Assembly: GCA_963678675.1 (NCBI GenBank)
Contig: OY783198.1
Coordinates: forward strand, 5,771,001 to 5,835,000
Length of the DNA: 64,000 nucleotides
Origin: Xiphydria camelus
Taxonomy: Eukaryota > Arthropoda > Insecta > Hymenoptera > Xiphydriidae
Direction of reading: 5' to 3'
A program made the translations under genes and the position numbers. Position 1 is the stretch's first letter. Every line of letters starts with the position of its first letter. Below are positions 1-12,129 of this stretch, in pieces. Below the pieces are notes generated by a model that was not told where the DNA came from, searched no databases, and saw nothing but the letters and a program-made list of their open reading frames with translations.

Positions 1-372
1 TTTTTCTGCCAGAAATCATCGATATCTCGGTGTTCCTTTGAGATTTCCTCAATATATTGATGATTTTCATAATCAGCGCGAAAAAATACACAAGATAGGA
101 TGGTCGAGAGTTCGATTCCAGAGATTTAGATTTTTGTCAAAATCTGAAGCGTTGATTCCAAACATCATGCACTTATTGAGGAAATCTTAAAGGATCGCGG
201 AGATATCAATGATTTTTCATGTAAAAAAAATGCTCTCGTACATAAAATCGTTAATATTTGATATTTCTTTTGAGATATAGTTAATATATAGGGTATATCT
301 ATATGTTAATGAGTGCATGATTTTTGGAATCAGCGCTTAAGATTTTAACAAAAATCGAAATCTCTGAAATCA
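1..372. repeat. Nested inverted repeats at the left edge
   Basis: Two foldback pairs interlock. The segment at about 6-50 pairs with about 175-220 (TTGAGGAAATCT core), and 118-172 pairs with about 313-372 (CATGATTTTTGGAATCAGCG arm). Each arm is about 45-55 bp with few mismatches. The element seems to continue left of the window. Confidence 0.6.
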
Positions 373-496
373 GTAGAAATTCAAACCTTAGTACCGGTCA
401 GTATGGCTACTATGTATGGTAGATGACTTGGAAATGCTCATTTGCTTAAAATAGCCAAGAGGTTCAATTTAGTTACCTACCGGTTCAATATAGGCA

Positions 497-740
497 ACTC
501 TCCCCTAAGTGCGTATCTCTTTGCTGTATTATGACGTCATCGAAAATCCACGAGAGACACGCATTTTTGCCAAGAAACGAGTGCGAGGGAGATGGATTTA
601 TACAATATTATGATGTATGCTGCATTTCTAAATATCGTTTTCCAGCTTATGCTGTAATAATAACGCCGAAGATGAAAACCGTAAAATTACGGGGTAAATA
701 ATTGTCCAAATTTTTCAAATCTACAACAAAAAAATTAGCG
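497..740 (+). repeat. Dispersed repeat with central TGACGTCA, copy 1 (partial)
   Basis: Contains TGACGTCATCGAAAATCC, then GAGAGACACGCATTTTTGCC and AACGAGTGCGAGGGAGAT, matching the copies near 12.3, 27.3, 28.5 and 36.4 kb. The palindrome is at 532-539. The copy is shorter on its left side than the others. Confidence 0.6.
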
Positions 741-1720
741 AGAGAACAGAATCACCAAAAAGAACATTCCTTCGAATCAAACCTCTTCTCCCTTCGCCGC
801 ATCTCGATCCATCCAACGTTGCATCTCCCCAGATATGAACGGCGCGCGATTCGTTATTTCCAATTTTATTACACCCGTCGTCGACAATGCCGGAAAGGCG
901 CTGCTTATAAATATGTATGCAGCGGGACGTGCGCCGTACGTGAAAAAAGAGCGCACGTCCCCGCCGTCGCGCGCGTTGAACAATGAACGCATATCTCCGC
1001 GCCGACTGCCGACAAATTCGCCAATTTATTTTTGTTCTTCGGCACGACGCGCGGGGCCCTTTTCTCTCACCCCTGCACCGAAATAGGCGTGTCGTCCTTC
1101 CGACGGCGGCGATTTTTTACAGGGGCGCATTTCGGGCAGCGCAGGTGTTCCCACCGCGGCCCGGTGATTTCGTTGTAAATTACGATTACAAATTAGATTT
1201 CGCGCGCGCGGGACGGATTGAGAGGCCGCGCGGGGGCGTCTCTGCCGTCCTATATGGGCGCCGGGGAAATCGATTCGTCGCGCGGCTGCAACAGCGATCG
1301 ACTGACGTTGCCAACGAGGCGAACGCTCCGCGGGGGTAGGATTCGTGCCGGGGGTCCGTTCCTTGGCGCAACAGCAGGCGCGGGAGAGCATCCGATCGGT
1401 GGCCCGTCGGATTGGCGGATTATTAATATCCGGCAATCGATAATCGGAGACTCGGATGTGGCTCCGGCGCGCCTGATGGTTTCCCCGCTAACTAGCCTGC
1501 CGTTAAATACGTGCGGTGTGCATGTGGGGCGCTCGCCACGGGGGAAAGGGCTTCTTGCATGCAGACCTGCGTCGTGCGAGGAGGGGAGGAAAAAGTACGC
1601 GGCTAATTAAAGCTCATGTTAATTAGAAGTAACTAAATATTCGCTTCGCTAACTAAATCAAACTCATACTCTTCTCGACGCAGCTCGCCTGGCTAAACGT
1701 CGCCGTATCTCGCGATCGGT

Positions 1721-1721
<1 letters not shown>
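741..1721. other. No gene recognised: GC-rich CpG-dense stretch
   Basis: Open frames overlap on both strands here with Arg/Pro/Ala-heavy composition, as expected by chance in CpG-rich DNA. There are no domains, splice-framed exons or RNA genes that I can support. Confidence 0.5.

Positions 1722-1785
<64 letters not shown>
1722..1785. repeat. (GA)n microsatellite, 64 bp
   Basis: An uninterrupted GA dinucleotide run, polypurine on the + strand and a potential GAGA-factor binding tract. Confidence 0.95.
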
Positions 1786-1787
<2 letters not shown>

Positions 1788-2060
1788 ACGGAGAAAAATG
1801 TTTCCTACGAAATTCGTGCGGTTGATGTAGCTCTGCAACTTTCGTACGAAGCATTTTTCTTTCCGATCTATAGATCGCGAGAAATATCGAATCACAGCAC
1901 GCGGTGGACAACGCTGAAATGCACCGCGCGTACAAATAGACACTCGCCACGCTGCCGCTGTGATATCGCCGCGCAATCCGTCGCATCGACAAACGAAGTG
2001 GTCGCGCGTCGCTCGCCCGTGTTCAGCGCGTCACGAAAGGGGACGCGTGTAAATACGCGC

Positions 2061-2078
2061 ACTCTCTCTCTCTCTCCC

Positions 2079-2119
<41 letters not shown>
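2061..2119. repeat. (CT)n tract interrupted by C14
   Basis: A CT run followed by fourteen C (2076-2089) and then CT again to 2119, all polypyrimidine on the + strand. C14 would be G14 on the other strand and is length-unstable. Confidence 0.9.
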
Positions 2120-2122
<3 letters not shown>

Positions 2123-2800
2123 CGTTCGGTCGTCTCTATATCGCGAATGAATACTAATTCGCGCGCGCGCGGCGCTCCGCCGTATCTCTCTGTCTTTTTC
2201 TCTCCTCCCTCTTTCCCTCTCGTGCAACCCCTTCCCTCGTGGCTTTCACGTGTGCACACGCCCGATACGTCGGCGCTGCACCGCGTGCGATCGAAGGCGA
2301 CCGGCGGAATCATCCGTCCGTACGACACACGGCTCCATTTAGCGTATCAACGAACGAGCAGCGCGATTGTAAATATTCAAACGCGTCCGATAATTGCGCC
2401 GAGCGCCGGCGAATTAAATTCAAAATGGCTCCCGGTGTTCGTCGAAATGCAAATTGACCTGAAACGCGAGACGCGTTTCGATATGTTTTATCCCGCGGAC
2501 ACTTCCAGTTAACCCTTTCCGTCGCGGTGGTCATATCACGATGGATATCGCTTTTATTGACCTGTTTTGAGAATTCACTTATTCGCGTCGCGCTGATGCC
2601 CAATCGCGCGGACTCGTTCCGATTCGATTCTTTCTCGGAACTTGGCTTATAATAATTGACCGAACGAAATATTTTGACATTCTGATTGCTGCGAATTTTT
2701 AATTCTTTGCAGAGGGAATTTAAAAGCGATCGAAATATCGACGAAGCGACAACTTGAAAACTTTTATACCTAATTTAATTTCATTAATTTATGAATGAAC
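2120..2800. other. No gene recognised
   Basis: GC-rich to about 2600 and AT-rich after it. The open frames here are unsupported shadows. Nothing structural was recognised. Confidence 0.45.
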
Positions 2801-2996
2801 ATTTAATTTATATTTAATTGATCCTAATTTTCGATTAATAGAAAAAAGTTACCTCAGAGATAACGGCGTAATAATTTTGGAGAAATCAAATCAATAAAAT
2901 TTAATTTATGTTTAATTGATCCTAATTTTAGATTCGCAGAACAAACTATCTTAAGAATAACAGCGTGATAATTTTAGGGAGGTCGAATAAATATTT
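2801..2996 (+). repeat. Two-copy tandem duplication, ~98-bp unit
   Basis: A segment starting ATTTAATTTATATTTAATTG at 2801 recurs at 2899. Both copies continue through GATCCTAATTTT, a GATAACGGCGTAATAATTTT-like stretch and a GGAG/AGGTC end. Divergence is about 20%. Confidence 0.75.
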
Positions 2997-5900
2997 TTTA
3001 TGGCCTCGATTTTGAATATTTCGAGCGGAGTATTTCACTCCAATTCCAAAGCGAATCACATTCCAGCCTCGCAGAAGTCGCGCGCTCCCGAAGGAATTAG
3101 ACTTATAATTTATTTAAAGCTATTCGAACGAGGCAAAGCTTGGCTCATTTCCTCGCGCGGGTCGCGGAGCCTCCCAATAGAAACGTTACGCGGTAAATCA
3201 AAAAACGGAATATCGAGTTAAACGAAAAGCCACTGGTGTGCACGGGCGGACACGCGAAAGGGGGTCTCGTCTGCAAAGTCCCCCGCGCGAGTGCCGCGGA
3301 CCGGAAGGAATGTACTTTCATCCGCGCGCGCGGTAGGTACTCCCGCGGCTTTTATCTCCCTCTCGAAACCGTCTACAGTGCGCAATGGTACAGCCGCGCG
3401 TAACTATGATTTTCCGCCTGGTGCGAAACGCATCAAACGGCGCGAGCCGTGCGGTATTTTATTCGAGAGGCGCCGCTTCCCGATTCAACGTCTCTTTTGA
3501 TTACGGGGTGACGATTTTTCAATCGATTCAAAACTGCAGCCGAGTGTTTCTCTCAAATTAAGGACCCTTTGTCAACATTATTGCGGACGGCGGTATTGAA
3601 AATAGTTCGCGAAAAGCTTCCAGTTAATTTTTAATGATTTTTTCGCAACGAAATAATTTTGAGACCATTCAACGTGATTTTTTACAGGTCGGAAAATAGG
3701 TTTTCATAAAGTATTATGACTATAAGAATTTATTAACTGATTATTCAAATTGGAGCATATAACCGTCATAATTATGACTCTTAATTAAGAGTCATAACTG
3801 AGAATGTTTGAAGTGGAATTGACAGGCATCAAAACTTTCAGCTACATTAGACATATTCCAATGAGTTTCACGATTCAACCGACAGCGAGATCATTCTCAA
3901 ATGTCGCGCGAGAAGTTTTTTCTGCGGATTTTCAAAGTCCCCAGAACTGACAGAGACACCTTAAGGGGGCGAAAAATTGTACCCCGACGATTAGCAGTCA
4001 GGCGAGCGAGTCTTTCAAAGAAAGACGCTTTTCCTCTTTTTTTTTTTCAAGCGCTCCTCTCCTTCTGCCGGCAGTCTCGAGCGCTTCGTCCTCCTGGCAC
4101 TCCTCCAAACGTCCCTCCTCTCTCTTTCTCGCGCCCCTTTTTCCCTCCCCGATTTGCAAATTATAGTCTATTTCTGCCTTTGTCTAATGTTAGACCACGC
4201 GTACGGAGGAGTCCGCCCTCTCGAGAGTGCACTGTACCCCTGAGCATCGCGCGGGCGATTAATACGCGCGCGGATCGTGTTCGTCATGCTGATCTTCCGG
4301 GATGTGATCGTGAGATGTACAGGTGCGAAGCAGAGTCCCGCTGACCGCGTCGCTATCGCTGTCGGGTAACGCTGGAAATCGTCGGACGAATTTTTATCAC
4401 TTCCCCCTCTGCGCGCTCGAGCGTGATTTACACGTGTGTACGAGAATCCCGTATGGGAAGAAAAAAAAGCGTTTATTTTTATTGGAACGTTCGTACAGTG
4501 TGGCTGACGCTTTTCCCCCGGTGTATAGCCTGTATATGATAATTCGCTACGTGCATACCGTCCTCGACCCTTTTGCGCGAGTCCATATCGTAAACCCGAC
4601 TGATTGCGAGTGTCCCGTTGGGAACGCACCCTTGAGAAGCAGTTAACGTACTCTCTCGATGCGACCCTTGTTCATTCCGTTTATGCATATTAGATCCACT
4701 CGACGACGCGACACTAATTCATCGATAAACGTAAATCTTCGCGGTTCAATTATTATGATTAATCGACGTGTGCCTTCCTATAATCAATTAAGCGCGAGCG
4801 TCCCGCGTCCGATGCATGCGGTATCTCATATCGTATGACGATTGCGTTGATCCAGTTAATTGATTGAATGAATTATTCCACGCGCATTGCATCACGATCG
4901 AGGGAAGAAAACTGCATCGAATTATCTAGAGCGGTTTATACTCTGAGAAAAAAATTAAATTGCTCCAACCAATTGTTCGATTGAAAGTCAAATTTCGTAA
5001 AATTAATCATCGTGTTTTTAGTTGGACTGTATAGAGTTGGAATGATTAAATTTTTTAAAAATAAAAAATCTTAGCTTTCAATAAAATTTGTTTTATTGGT
5101 AGATGTAGTCAATTCAACTTCGCTACTTTATTAAATTAATCCGAGTTGGTTTGTTTCAACAACAGTTTTTGTTGAACGACTTTATCTACATATTTATTGA
5201 AATAACTATAGATCTAGTTGGCCGCCCCAAGAGTTCGCGCGGTTGGCAATTTTTTTTCTCAGTATACGCAAAAACTTCTGAAGGAAGGAACGCGTCCCCA
5301 TAAAAAGTGGAATGTCGAAATAGGCAGTTTGTCTTCCTAAATCGCATATGAGACTCGTCCTTCCGGTTCCTGCCATCACCCGTTGAGCCTTGGCAAAAGA
5401 AAATTGTACTCCATATATACCAACCAAGCGCTCGGTTCGAGCGACTGAACTTCGGGTTACGTGACAGGAGAGCCTGAGTCGAAACTCAGTATGTATAGCA
5501 GCTGTCAGGGCAATATCGAAACGAAACAAAGTAAAGTCCCCTAAAATGACTCGATAATTACTCGTATCATCGCGACGACAAAAATACTCGTTGCAAAGTA
5601 TTCTTGGAAATATTTACGATTGCCTTTATTTATCGCCTTTATTTTAAACGCTGAACGAAAACACAAAAGCGCGTCCAAAGCACAACTTTGTATAATCGCT
5701 CGCCGCTATTCTCCTCCATCTCTCCAGCCCTTCCGCGCGATTCACCCCACGCCGTTAATTCTCTTTCTCTCTGTCCGCCCCGTCGGAAATTTTTTAATAT
5801 CGCACGCCGACCAAAGGAGAATCCACTTTCGCACCTATCCACGCGTAAGGGACCGTTCGCGCGCGTTAGTCGCTCATTTATTGCAAGAGCGGAGAGCCAA

Positions 5901-6935
5901 CGAGCACCCTAGTATTTATGCGATCGTAACCGAGGCTATTATTAAACTCCGTGGCGTACCGCTCTCGGCGCCGCGCGTACAGCGACACGTACCGCGCGCG
6001 CGTAACTGCATCTATATATGTGGGTGCTACTACTCCCCGCAGTCACCGGCGCTGCGGGCGAAGGCATCGCACACGCGTTCCCTCCCGCGCGCACACCTGC
6101 CGCGGCGCCGTTTAGAGACGTACAGGAGCGGAGACGCGCGTCGAGTGCCGCTTTTTCCCTCGAAACGACGCGAGTCGGACGAAAATGCGCCGAGGATCCG
6201 ACCGAGGGGGGAAGGAGAAGCGGTGTATCGGTAGTTCCCGGCGAATGACGCGCAATTGCCGCGCAAAAACCACCCGCGGCGCCTATACTTACGCGCGCCG
6301 ACTTTGTTTAAGCTCTCCGGAAGGACGAGGGAACTCTTTCTTCCACTCGCGCTCCCTTTTCCCCGTTCGCCCTTCGCACCGAGCACCCGCGGGAAAGGGG
6401 GAAGGGGGGGGGGCGATATTGCGACACTCTCGATGTGCCCATACTTCATCCAAATGCATTATGAAACCGCCGCGCCATTTACGCCGTTTACAAAACCGCT
6501 CTTCCCGGCGGTGCGGATCGATTTTCTGTTTACAATGAGAGAGCAAGAGGCGAGGGGGCGGACTGCCGTGGCTGGTCGGCGAACGGGAGAGGGGTTTCGA
6601 GTCTAGAGAGGAGAGCAAGAGGACCCCGGGTCTCTCCCGGATCGTTCTTTCTTCCATTCTTGGTCCTTTCTCTCGCCCCCCCCCCCCATCTCTTCCCCTC
6701 GTGACACCCACCCTTTCGCTCGAAATATGAAGTGGCGCGTCTCCGCGTCTTTGTCACGGTCCACAATGGGCTTGTGCCGAGGGTGATTTCTGTCGGCGCG
6801 CGCGCGCGCGCTGCACCCCCTGCAATAAGTGCACGCGCGTGCTGCGATACAGCGAATGACTGACTGACTGACTAACCCGAAAGATCTTTTTTTTTTGAGG
6901 CATTGTATTTTTGCGAGTACAACTAATAAAATTAT
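2997..6935. other. No gene recognised; one element fragment
   Basis: Mixed composition with chance open frames. At about 4942-5000 a TCTGAGAAAAAAATTAAATT end resembles the CACTGAGA MITE termini and may be a degraded copy reaching about 5200. A 107-codon minus-strand frame at 5206-5529 is not recognised. A C12 run lies at 6676-6687. Confidence 0.4.
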
Positions 6936-7256
6936 CGATATTTATTAGCATCATTTTTTTTTAATTCTTAACGTGTATGTTACATACCGCTGTTTGTTTT
7001 ATAGAGTCGCGATAAAAATGTTCATCAATGTCTTGCCGTACAAATTTTATTCGTTTATTATTTTGAAAGTCGAGATACGTCTCGAAGAAAATGGAAATCG
7101 ATATTTATTAGCATCATTCTTTTAATTCTTAAAGTGCATCACGCTGGCTTCTATTTTTAATAGAGCCGTGATAAAAATTTCATCAATTTCTTGCCATGAA
7201 AATTTCATTTGTTTATTATTTCGAAAGTCGAGACACGTCCCGAAGGAAAAATGGAA
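6936..7256 (+). repeat. Two-copy tandem duplication, ~163-bp unit
   Basis: CGATATTTATTAGCATCATT begins both copies (6936 and 7099). Each continues with a TAATTCTTAA segment, a CGATAAAAAT / CATCAAT / CTTGCC stretch, GTTTATTATTT and GAAAGTCGAGA. About 20% divergence indicates an old local duplication. Confidence 0.8.
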
Positions 7257-7755
7257 GTGAAAAAAAATTACGAGTAGCCCATTGACCGTCTTTGGTGTAC
7301 ACAGTTATAAGGACCGGCTTAGTTGACTTGCGCGCAGGTGTTGATGACAATGACGAGGGCTATCGCGGCGGTCCCTTAAGAAACGTTTTACGACAAGAGG
7401 GATGTGAAACCGCTGCTGGAAGCCACGGTGTCGAAGCGTCTACCCTGTTAAAATAAAGTGGGGAGTCCGCCGGCGCAGGGAGGCGGGGAGGAGCTTAGGG
7501 AGGACGATCGCGACAGGCGAAAGAGAGAGAGAGAGAGTGCCATCTCGATACCCACGACGGCGATGAAACGAAGTCTGTGGGATTGCGCGAGGGAGTCGCC
7601 TTCGTCATTGTTGCGGGGTTATGAAGTGAAAAATGGAAGATAGCGATTTTTTATTACTCCCACGGAACTGGATACCGGAGCGCGATTATTCGCCATTCTC
7701 GTCGTCGCTTTTCCTTTCTTCTTCCGACCTATAAAAGACGGAAATCTTTTATCCG
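7257..7755. other. No gene recognised
   Basis: Unique-looking sequence with a short (GA)n run near 7520. Nothing else is supportable. Confidence 0.4.
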
Positions 7756-8077
7756 CACTGAGAGAAATAATCGCTAGGGTCAAAAAAATATGTCTTGAAT
7801 CAGAAACATATGGTCTTGCAAATTTTTAAGAATACAGATTATTGGTCGATGAATATATCGATTCTTGATTCAAGATTAGCTTCGTTGAAACGAGGAATTC
7901 TTCCTGCACGAAAACAAAATAATAATTACTCGAGCCTCTCAAATATTTGTTTGCAGGAAGAAAACCATGACTTGATCCTGAAATTAAATCACACAATTAG
8001 CTAAATACTGTTTTCAGTGCATGTTGTTAATTGAAGGGAACGTTTTTTTTTAACAACAGCAATTATTTCTCTCGGTG
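7756..8077. mobile_element. CACTGAGA-type MITE, copy 1
   Basis: Starts CACTGAGAGAAATAATCGCT and ends with the inverted form AGCAATTATTTCTCTCGGTG. Internal blocks (ACTCGAGCCT, AGGAAGAAAACCATGACTTGATCC) are shared with the copies at 8765, 17931 and 33802. No transposase frame is present, so it is non-autonomous. Confidence 0.75.
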
Positions 8078-8764
8078 CATGAGAGAATGAGTCCCACAGG
8101 GGATGTTCCTACGTTTCTACAAATCGTACAACCTATTATCGAATCTCTCGAAACAACTGAATAATTCTTGCCTTTGAAAAGTAATCGAATCTAGATTCGA
8201 TTTAGACTTTTTTTTTTCCTGAAACAAGAGTCAAAGTAGTTTGTTGTAAAGAAATCCCGAGCGATAAGGAAGTTAGAACTTCCCGATTGGCCCGACTGCG
8301 CGCAGTCGTCCGTTAGAACTTGCAAGTTCGCCAGACGACGAGCACTTCAAACGGCATCGCCGATGAAGCCGCTTTGGAGACGCACGTGGAGAAGCGCTCC
8401 GTGTATGCAACTCCCAACGCGCAACGGGTCACTCGCGTCGAGTGCGTATACATCGCCCGCGAGCGTATCGCACGACGAACATTGTGTACATACCTGTCTG
8501 CAGCTCGCCCGCGGCTCGCAATCAGTTTACACAGGCGGGGGGCTTCCTCCTCGTCGCGTTCTGTAGGATCGGCAGCCGTGTCGAAACCTTATAGGACAGC
8601 TAGTGAGCCTGGGAAGGGATGACGACGTTACGGTTGAATTGCGAGAGCGTCGCGTCCGCGGAAATTTGCCGGCTCACCTTGCCGCGCGTTCTGATAAGTG
8701 CGATAAGCTCCCGGCGCTCTGCGGTAAAGGACAGTCTTTGTTTCGCTGCTGATCCGAGTACTTA
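8078..8764. other. No gene recognised
   Basis: CpG-rich with chance open frames, including a 100-codon frame at 8320-8622 of low-complexity Arg/Ala/Ser composition. No domain was recognised. Confidence 0.4.
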
Positions 8765-9239
8765 CACTGAGATAAATAATTGCTAGTGTTAAAAAAATAT
8801 GCGTTGAATCAAGAATATACGATCTTACAAATTTTTTAAAATACACAGGGAGAAGAGAGTATATTGATCACTGTTATACCAGATAATAGATTTGACATTT
8901 CGGGGAAAGCATTGCGTTCATTGATTTACCGTATGATCATGGTTGACGTGCATCTGGTAGACTTCGCTAAACGTGTGTCCATTGTTGTCATATGGTAAAG
9001 CAGTGAACGCAACACCTTCCACAAAATGTCAAATTTACTATCTAGTAAAACAGTGATAAACAATATTTTTTGGGCACCTTCGTTTCAACAAGAAATTCTT
9101 TTTGGGCGAAAAAAACAATTACTCGAGCCTATTCAATATTTTTTGCACGAAGAAGACTATAGCTTGATCCGGGAATTGTATCGTGTTTTTGATTGAAGAG
9201 AACGGTTTTTTTTCGTTACCAGCAATTATTTCTCTCGGT
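8765..9239. mobile_element. CACTGAGA-type MITE, copy 2, split by another element
   Basis: Starts CACTGAGATAAATAATTGCT after TA and ends AGCAATTATTTCTCTCGGTA. It is longer than copy 1 because a different palindromic element interrupts it at about 8866-9060. Confidence 0.75.
8866..9060. mobile_element. Palindromic element nested inside MITE copy 2
   Basis: The arms are GATCACTGTTATACCAGATA and its counterpart ATCTAGTAAAACAGTGATAA. Both continue inward with TTGACATTT / AAATGTCAA and GCATTGCGTTCA / TGAACGCAAC. This is a near-full-length foldback of about 195 bp without coding potential. Confidence 0.7.
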
Positions 9240-10283
9240 ATACTTTTCGAGAAAACAATTCCAAACCACGATTATTTCGTCATAGCTTCGACATTTCGAT
9301 CTCGAATAGATATAAAATCTTTTTTTATATACATTTTTCACATATTTCACCGCTCAAAAAAATCGTATTTATCCACGGTCGAGTCTCTCAACCCCTCGCG
9401 ATCGTACCGAAGGAATTTCCTCTCCTCCCGTCGCAATATCTCTCGTAATCAAATCGCCCCGCGTGGCGGGCATCGCCAGCGCAGCTGCGACACACCGCAG
9501 AGGTCTTTTCCCGCGATTTATGAAGCCCCGACACGTCATACTTTTAAGAGCCCATAATCCATTTGCTCCGGCGTCTCGCGATAAATATATCCGCGGCATC
9601 TGCGTGTTTCCCAGAAGAAGAGGAGCGATATAGCAGGAGGCGAGGTGTTCCTGGCGGAAACAGGCGACGCTGAGAGGCCGAGCGAAACCTCGGGATCTTT
9701 TATGCGCGCGGGTTTGGGGGGGGGGGGGGTTGAAAACACGATCGATTTTCAGCTAAGCGAGAGGAATTAATTCTCGGCGAGACCTCGTGTCGAGGTAAAC
9801 CGTCGCTCCGTTCTCGTGTGCAATAAGTGCCTCACACCCCTCTCGGTGTCTCCGTCATCCCCCGTCTCTCCTCCCCCTGCCGGTTATACTTTCTCGAATC
9901 GCTGGGTGCAGCCGTCGTCGGAAAACCGCCGACCGAACTCCCCCCCTTTCTCTTCACGTGGTGAAACTTGAAATCGAGCGCAATTAACGCCGAAACGATG
10001 TTAACTTAAACTCGAGCGTCGCCGCGACGATGCGAGGAGAGCGAATCACGTTCGTCCATTAAGGCGTCGCGGTTCGGTGACCTCGAATCGACGATGTCGA
10101 TCAGAAATTTCTTTCAGTGGCGGATATCGCTTCGATCGGAAGACAAAATTGAGCAGTTCCTGATTTCAGAAAGGACGTATTCGAATTTTGCAGAAATTTG
10201 TTGGGCATTTGCAAAAATTATTTTTCTTATTTTTCTAATGGATTTCATTTTTGCCGATTTTTTTACTTTACACCGGTACTCTT
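9240..10283. other. No gene recognised; G14 run
   Basis: Holds a run of fourteen G at 9716-9729 and CpG-rich flanks. No coding or RNA gene signal was recognised. Confidence 0.4.
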
Positions 10284-10546
10284 CACCGAGACAAATAATT
10301 TGGTCAAAATGACGAAACGCATCTTGATAAACGAGTTTTGTTATCCTAACCAAAATACCAGTAAGCCGAATCAAATATTTAGTTATTCTAATTACATGCT
10401 TAGTTACTTTAACTGCATGTCTAGTTATTCTGACCAGAAAAAACGGTCAATTAAACCAGACAGACGGATAATCCATATTTCACCATACGGTTTGGTTATG
10501 GTTTCCCGGGATTTTGGTTTGATCGACCAGCTTATTTTTCTCAGTG
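10284..10546. mobile_element. CACTGAGA-end MITE, second subfamily (GGTCAAA)
   Basis: Starts CACCGAGACAAATAATTTGG and ends AGCTTATTTTTCTCAGTG. The inside carries repeated TTAGTTA(T/C)T blocks. It resembles 11029-11345 and the flanks of 12130-12617, forming a subfamily distinct from the copies at 7756 and 33802. Confidence 0.6.
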
Positions 10547-11028
10547 TTCGACTATCTCTCGCAGGACCCCGCGCGCGCTCGCCATCGAGAGCGCAAGTTC
10601 TCCGCCGGATAATAGACTATCATCTAATTGCCTTCCCGGGACGATTAGCGAACAAAGAAGGCACACAGGCGGCTATTTGTGGAAGGAGCCGGTCGGTCGA
10701 GTCGAGAGCCAATCTGACCTTCACTCTCGTTCGCTCGCTCGCTCGGTCGAGCCAGGATCGAGGTGGACCGTAAAGCCGCGGAACGGCTCCCGGTTTCTTG
10801 TCGCGCCAATGGGAGGAAGACCGCCTTTTGCTCCTCTTCGCTCTCCTGACCGGCTCCACGCGCTACCCGTTCCCGATACGGGGCGCCGCGATTCGATCTC
10901 CGCTCTCTGGCTCGGTAATCGAGGCACCTCTTAGCCTCCCGATCACGAGTGGGGGGGCGTCCGCATTTAATCGTCGTCCTCCGGTGCGGCGATTTTTCGC
11001 GGTAGATCGACTCGGATTTCGCTCGGCA
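10547..11028. other. No gene recognised
   Basis: CpG-rich sequence with overlapping Arg-rich chance frames on both strands. Confidence 0.4.
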
Positions 11029-11345
11029 CACTGAGAAAAATAATTAGGTTAAACTGATGGAACGCATCTAGTTGAACACGTTTAATTATTTCGACCGAAA
11101 TATCGGTCAGCCGGATTAAATATTTAGTTGTTCTGTCACACGGTAAAAGGGTGGTGTTGATTTTTTAACACCGTTTCACCGGTGTGGACCTACGCGTATG
11201 TAGGTACCACACATCTGCAGGTTTCATTGAATTTTATGCCATTGTTATCTAACATCGAAAGTGGTTTATATAGGTCCGCACCGCAGAATTTTTTACGTGA
11301 ACCAAATGTTTAGTTATTCCAATCAAACGTTTAGTTATTGTTTCG
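11029..11345. mobile_element. CACTGAGA-end MITE, second subfamily, truncated
   Basis: Starts CACTGAGAAAAATAATTAGG and contains the TTTAGTTATT blocks of the 10284 copy. The middle (about 11137-11275) carries an unrelated GTGTTGATTTTTTAACACC hairpin that may be a nested insertion. The right terminus is not found. Confidence 0.5.
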
Positions 11346-11714
11346 GCAAACGTATGCTGCAGATGCGCTCGCGGTCCCGCACCTCTCCGGCTAGGCGACG
11401 CACTTTCACCGCGGTGGGGCGATTGCCGCGTCTCGCAGTACCCGCACTCCCGTCATAAATCACCCCTTTTCTATCCGTTTTTTTTTCCCCTCGCGGACCT
11501 TGACCACTGCGTGGGAACGCGGGAGACTTTTCGTCGGGACCCGAGAACTTTCTTCCGGTATCCTGCGGTTCTGAGAAAACTATCCTCCCCCCTTTGCGCC
11601 TCGGCTGAGAGAGAGAGTACAAATTTCCAACTATACCGAGGCACGCCGTGGTCGGTCGCATCTTGAAAAACGCAGTCCGTTGCCGTTCCTCCTCGAAACA
11701 CCTCACCAAAGAGT

Positions 11715-11991
11715 AAAGAGTAAGTATCCAACAAGAGCGGGGACAGTTAGACAAGGCAGTGAAAATGTGAAGGCAGTGAAGAGTGGACATCTCAGTTTAA
11801 AGGGGCAAATACGTGTTTGCCTGAAACGTGAAGAAAAGCAGCAGGGATTCGAACCCTCATATGGGACAGGTCACCATATACCGCCCATACAGTTGGGCAT
11901 CGCAAAATCACGGCGCAAGGTCAACGAGAGCCTCGATTGATTTCATTTGATGTTTCGCCGGCTGTCCCCTCTTGTTGGATACTTGCTCTTT
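11715..11991. mobile_element. TIR element, 277 bp
   Basis: The left arm AAAGAGTAAGTATCCAACAA (11715 on) continues GAGCGGGGACAG. The right arm CTGTCCCCTCTTGTTGGATA continues CTTGCTCTTT to 11991. The arms match over about 30 bp with two or three differences. The interior is unique in this window and has no transposase. Confidence 0.75.
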
Positions 11992-12129
11992 GACCTCACC
12001 TCGTCCACGGGAGCCTCGTACGGCTCATTTCGCGGGTTGTTTCTGTACCAACTTATGATAAAACACGAGATCTGAGTATCACCAAGCTTAAGTTATACTT
12101 CCCATCCCATCATCGTCATCATTTCATAC

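Noticed and set aside
5206..5529. 107-codon minus-strand frame in less GC-rich sequence
   Set aside because: It looked protein-like in part, but I recognise no family or splice context, so it is not called.
11845..11862. tRNA-like GGGTTCGAATCCC on the minus strand
   Set aside because: The T-loop-like hairpin is present but no acceptor, D-arm or anticodon arm can be folded around it. It also lies inside a TIR element.
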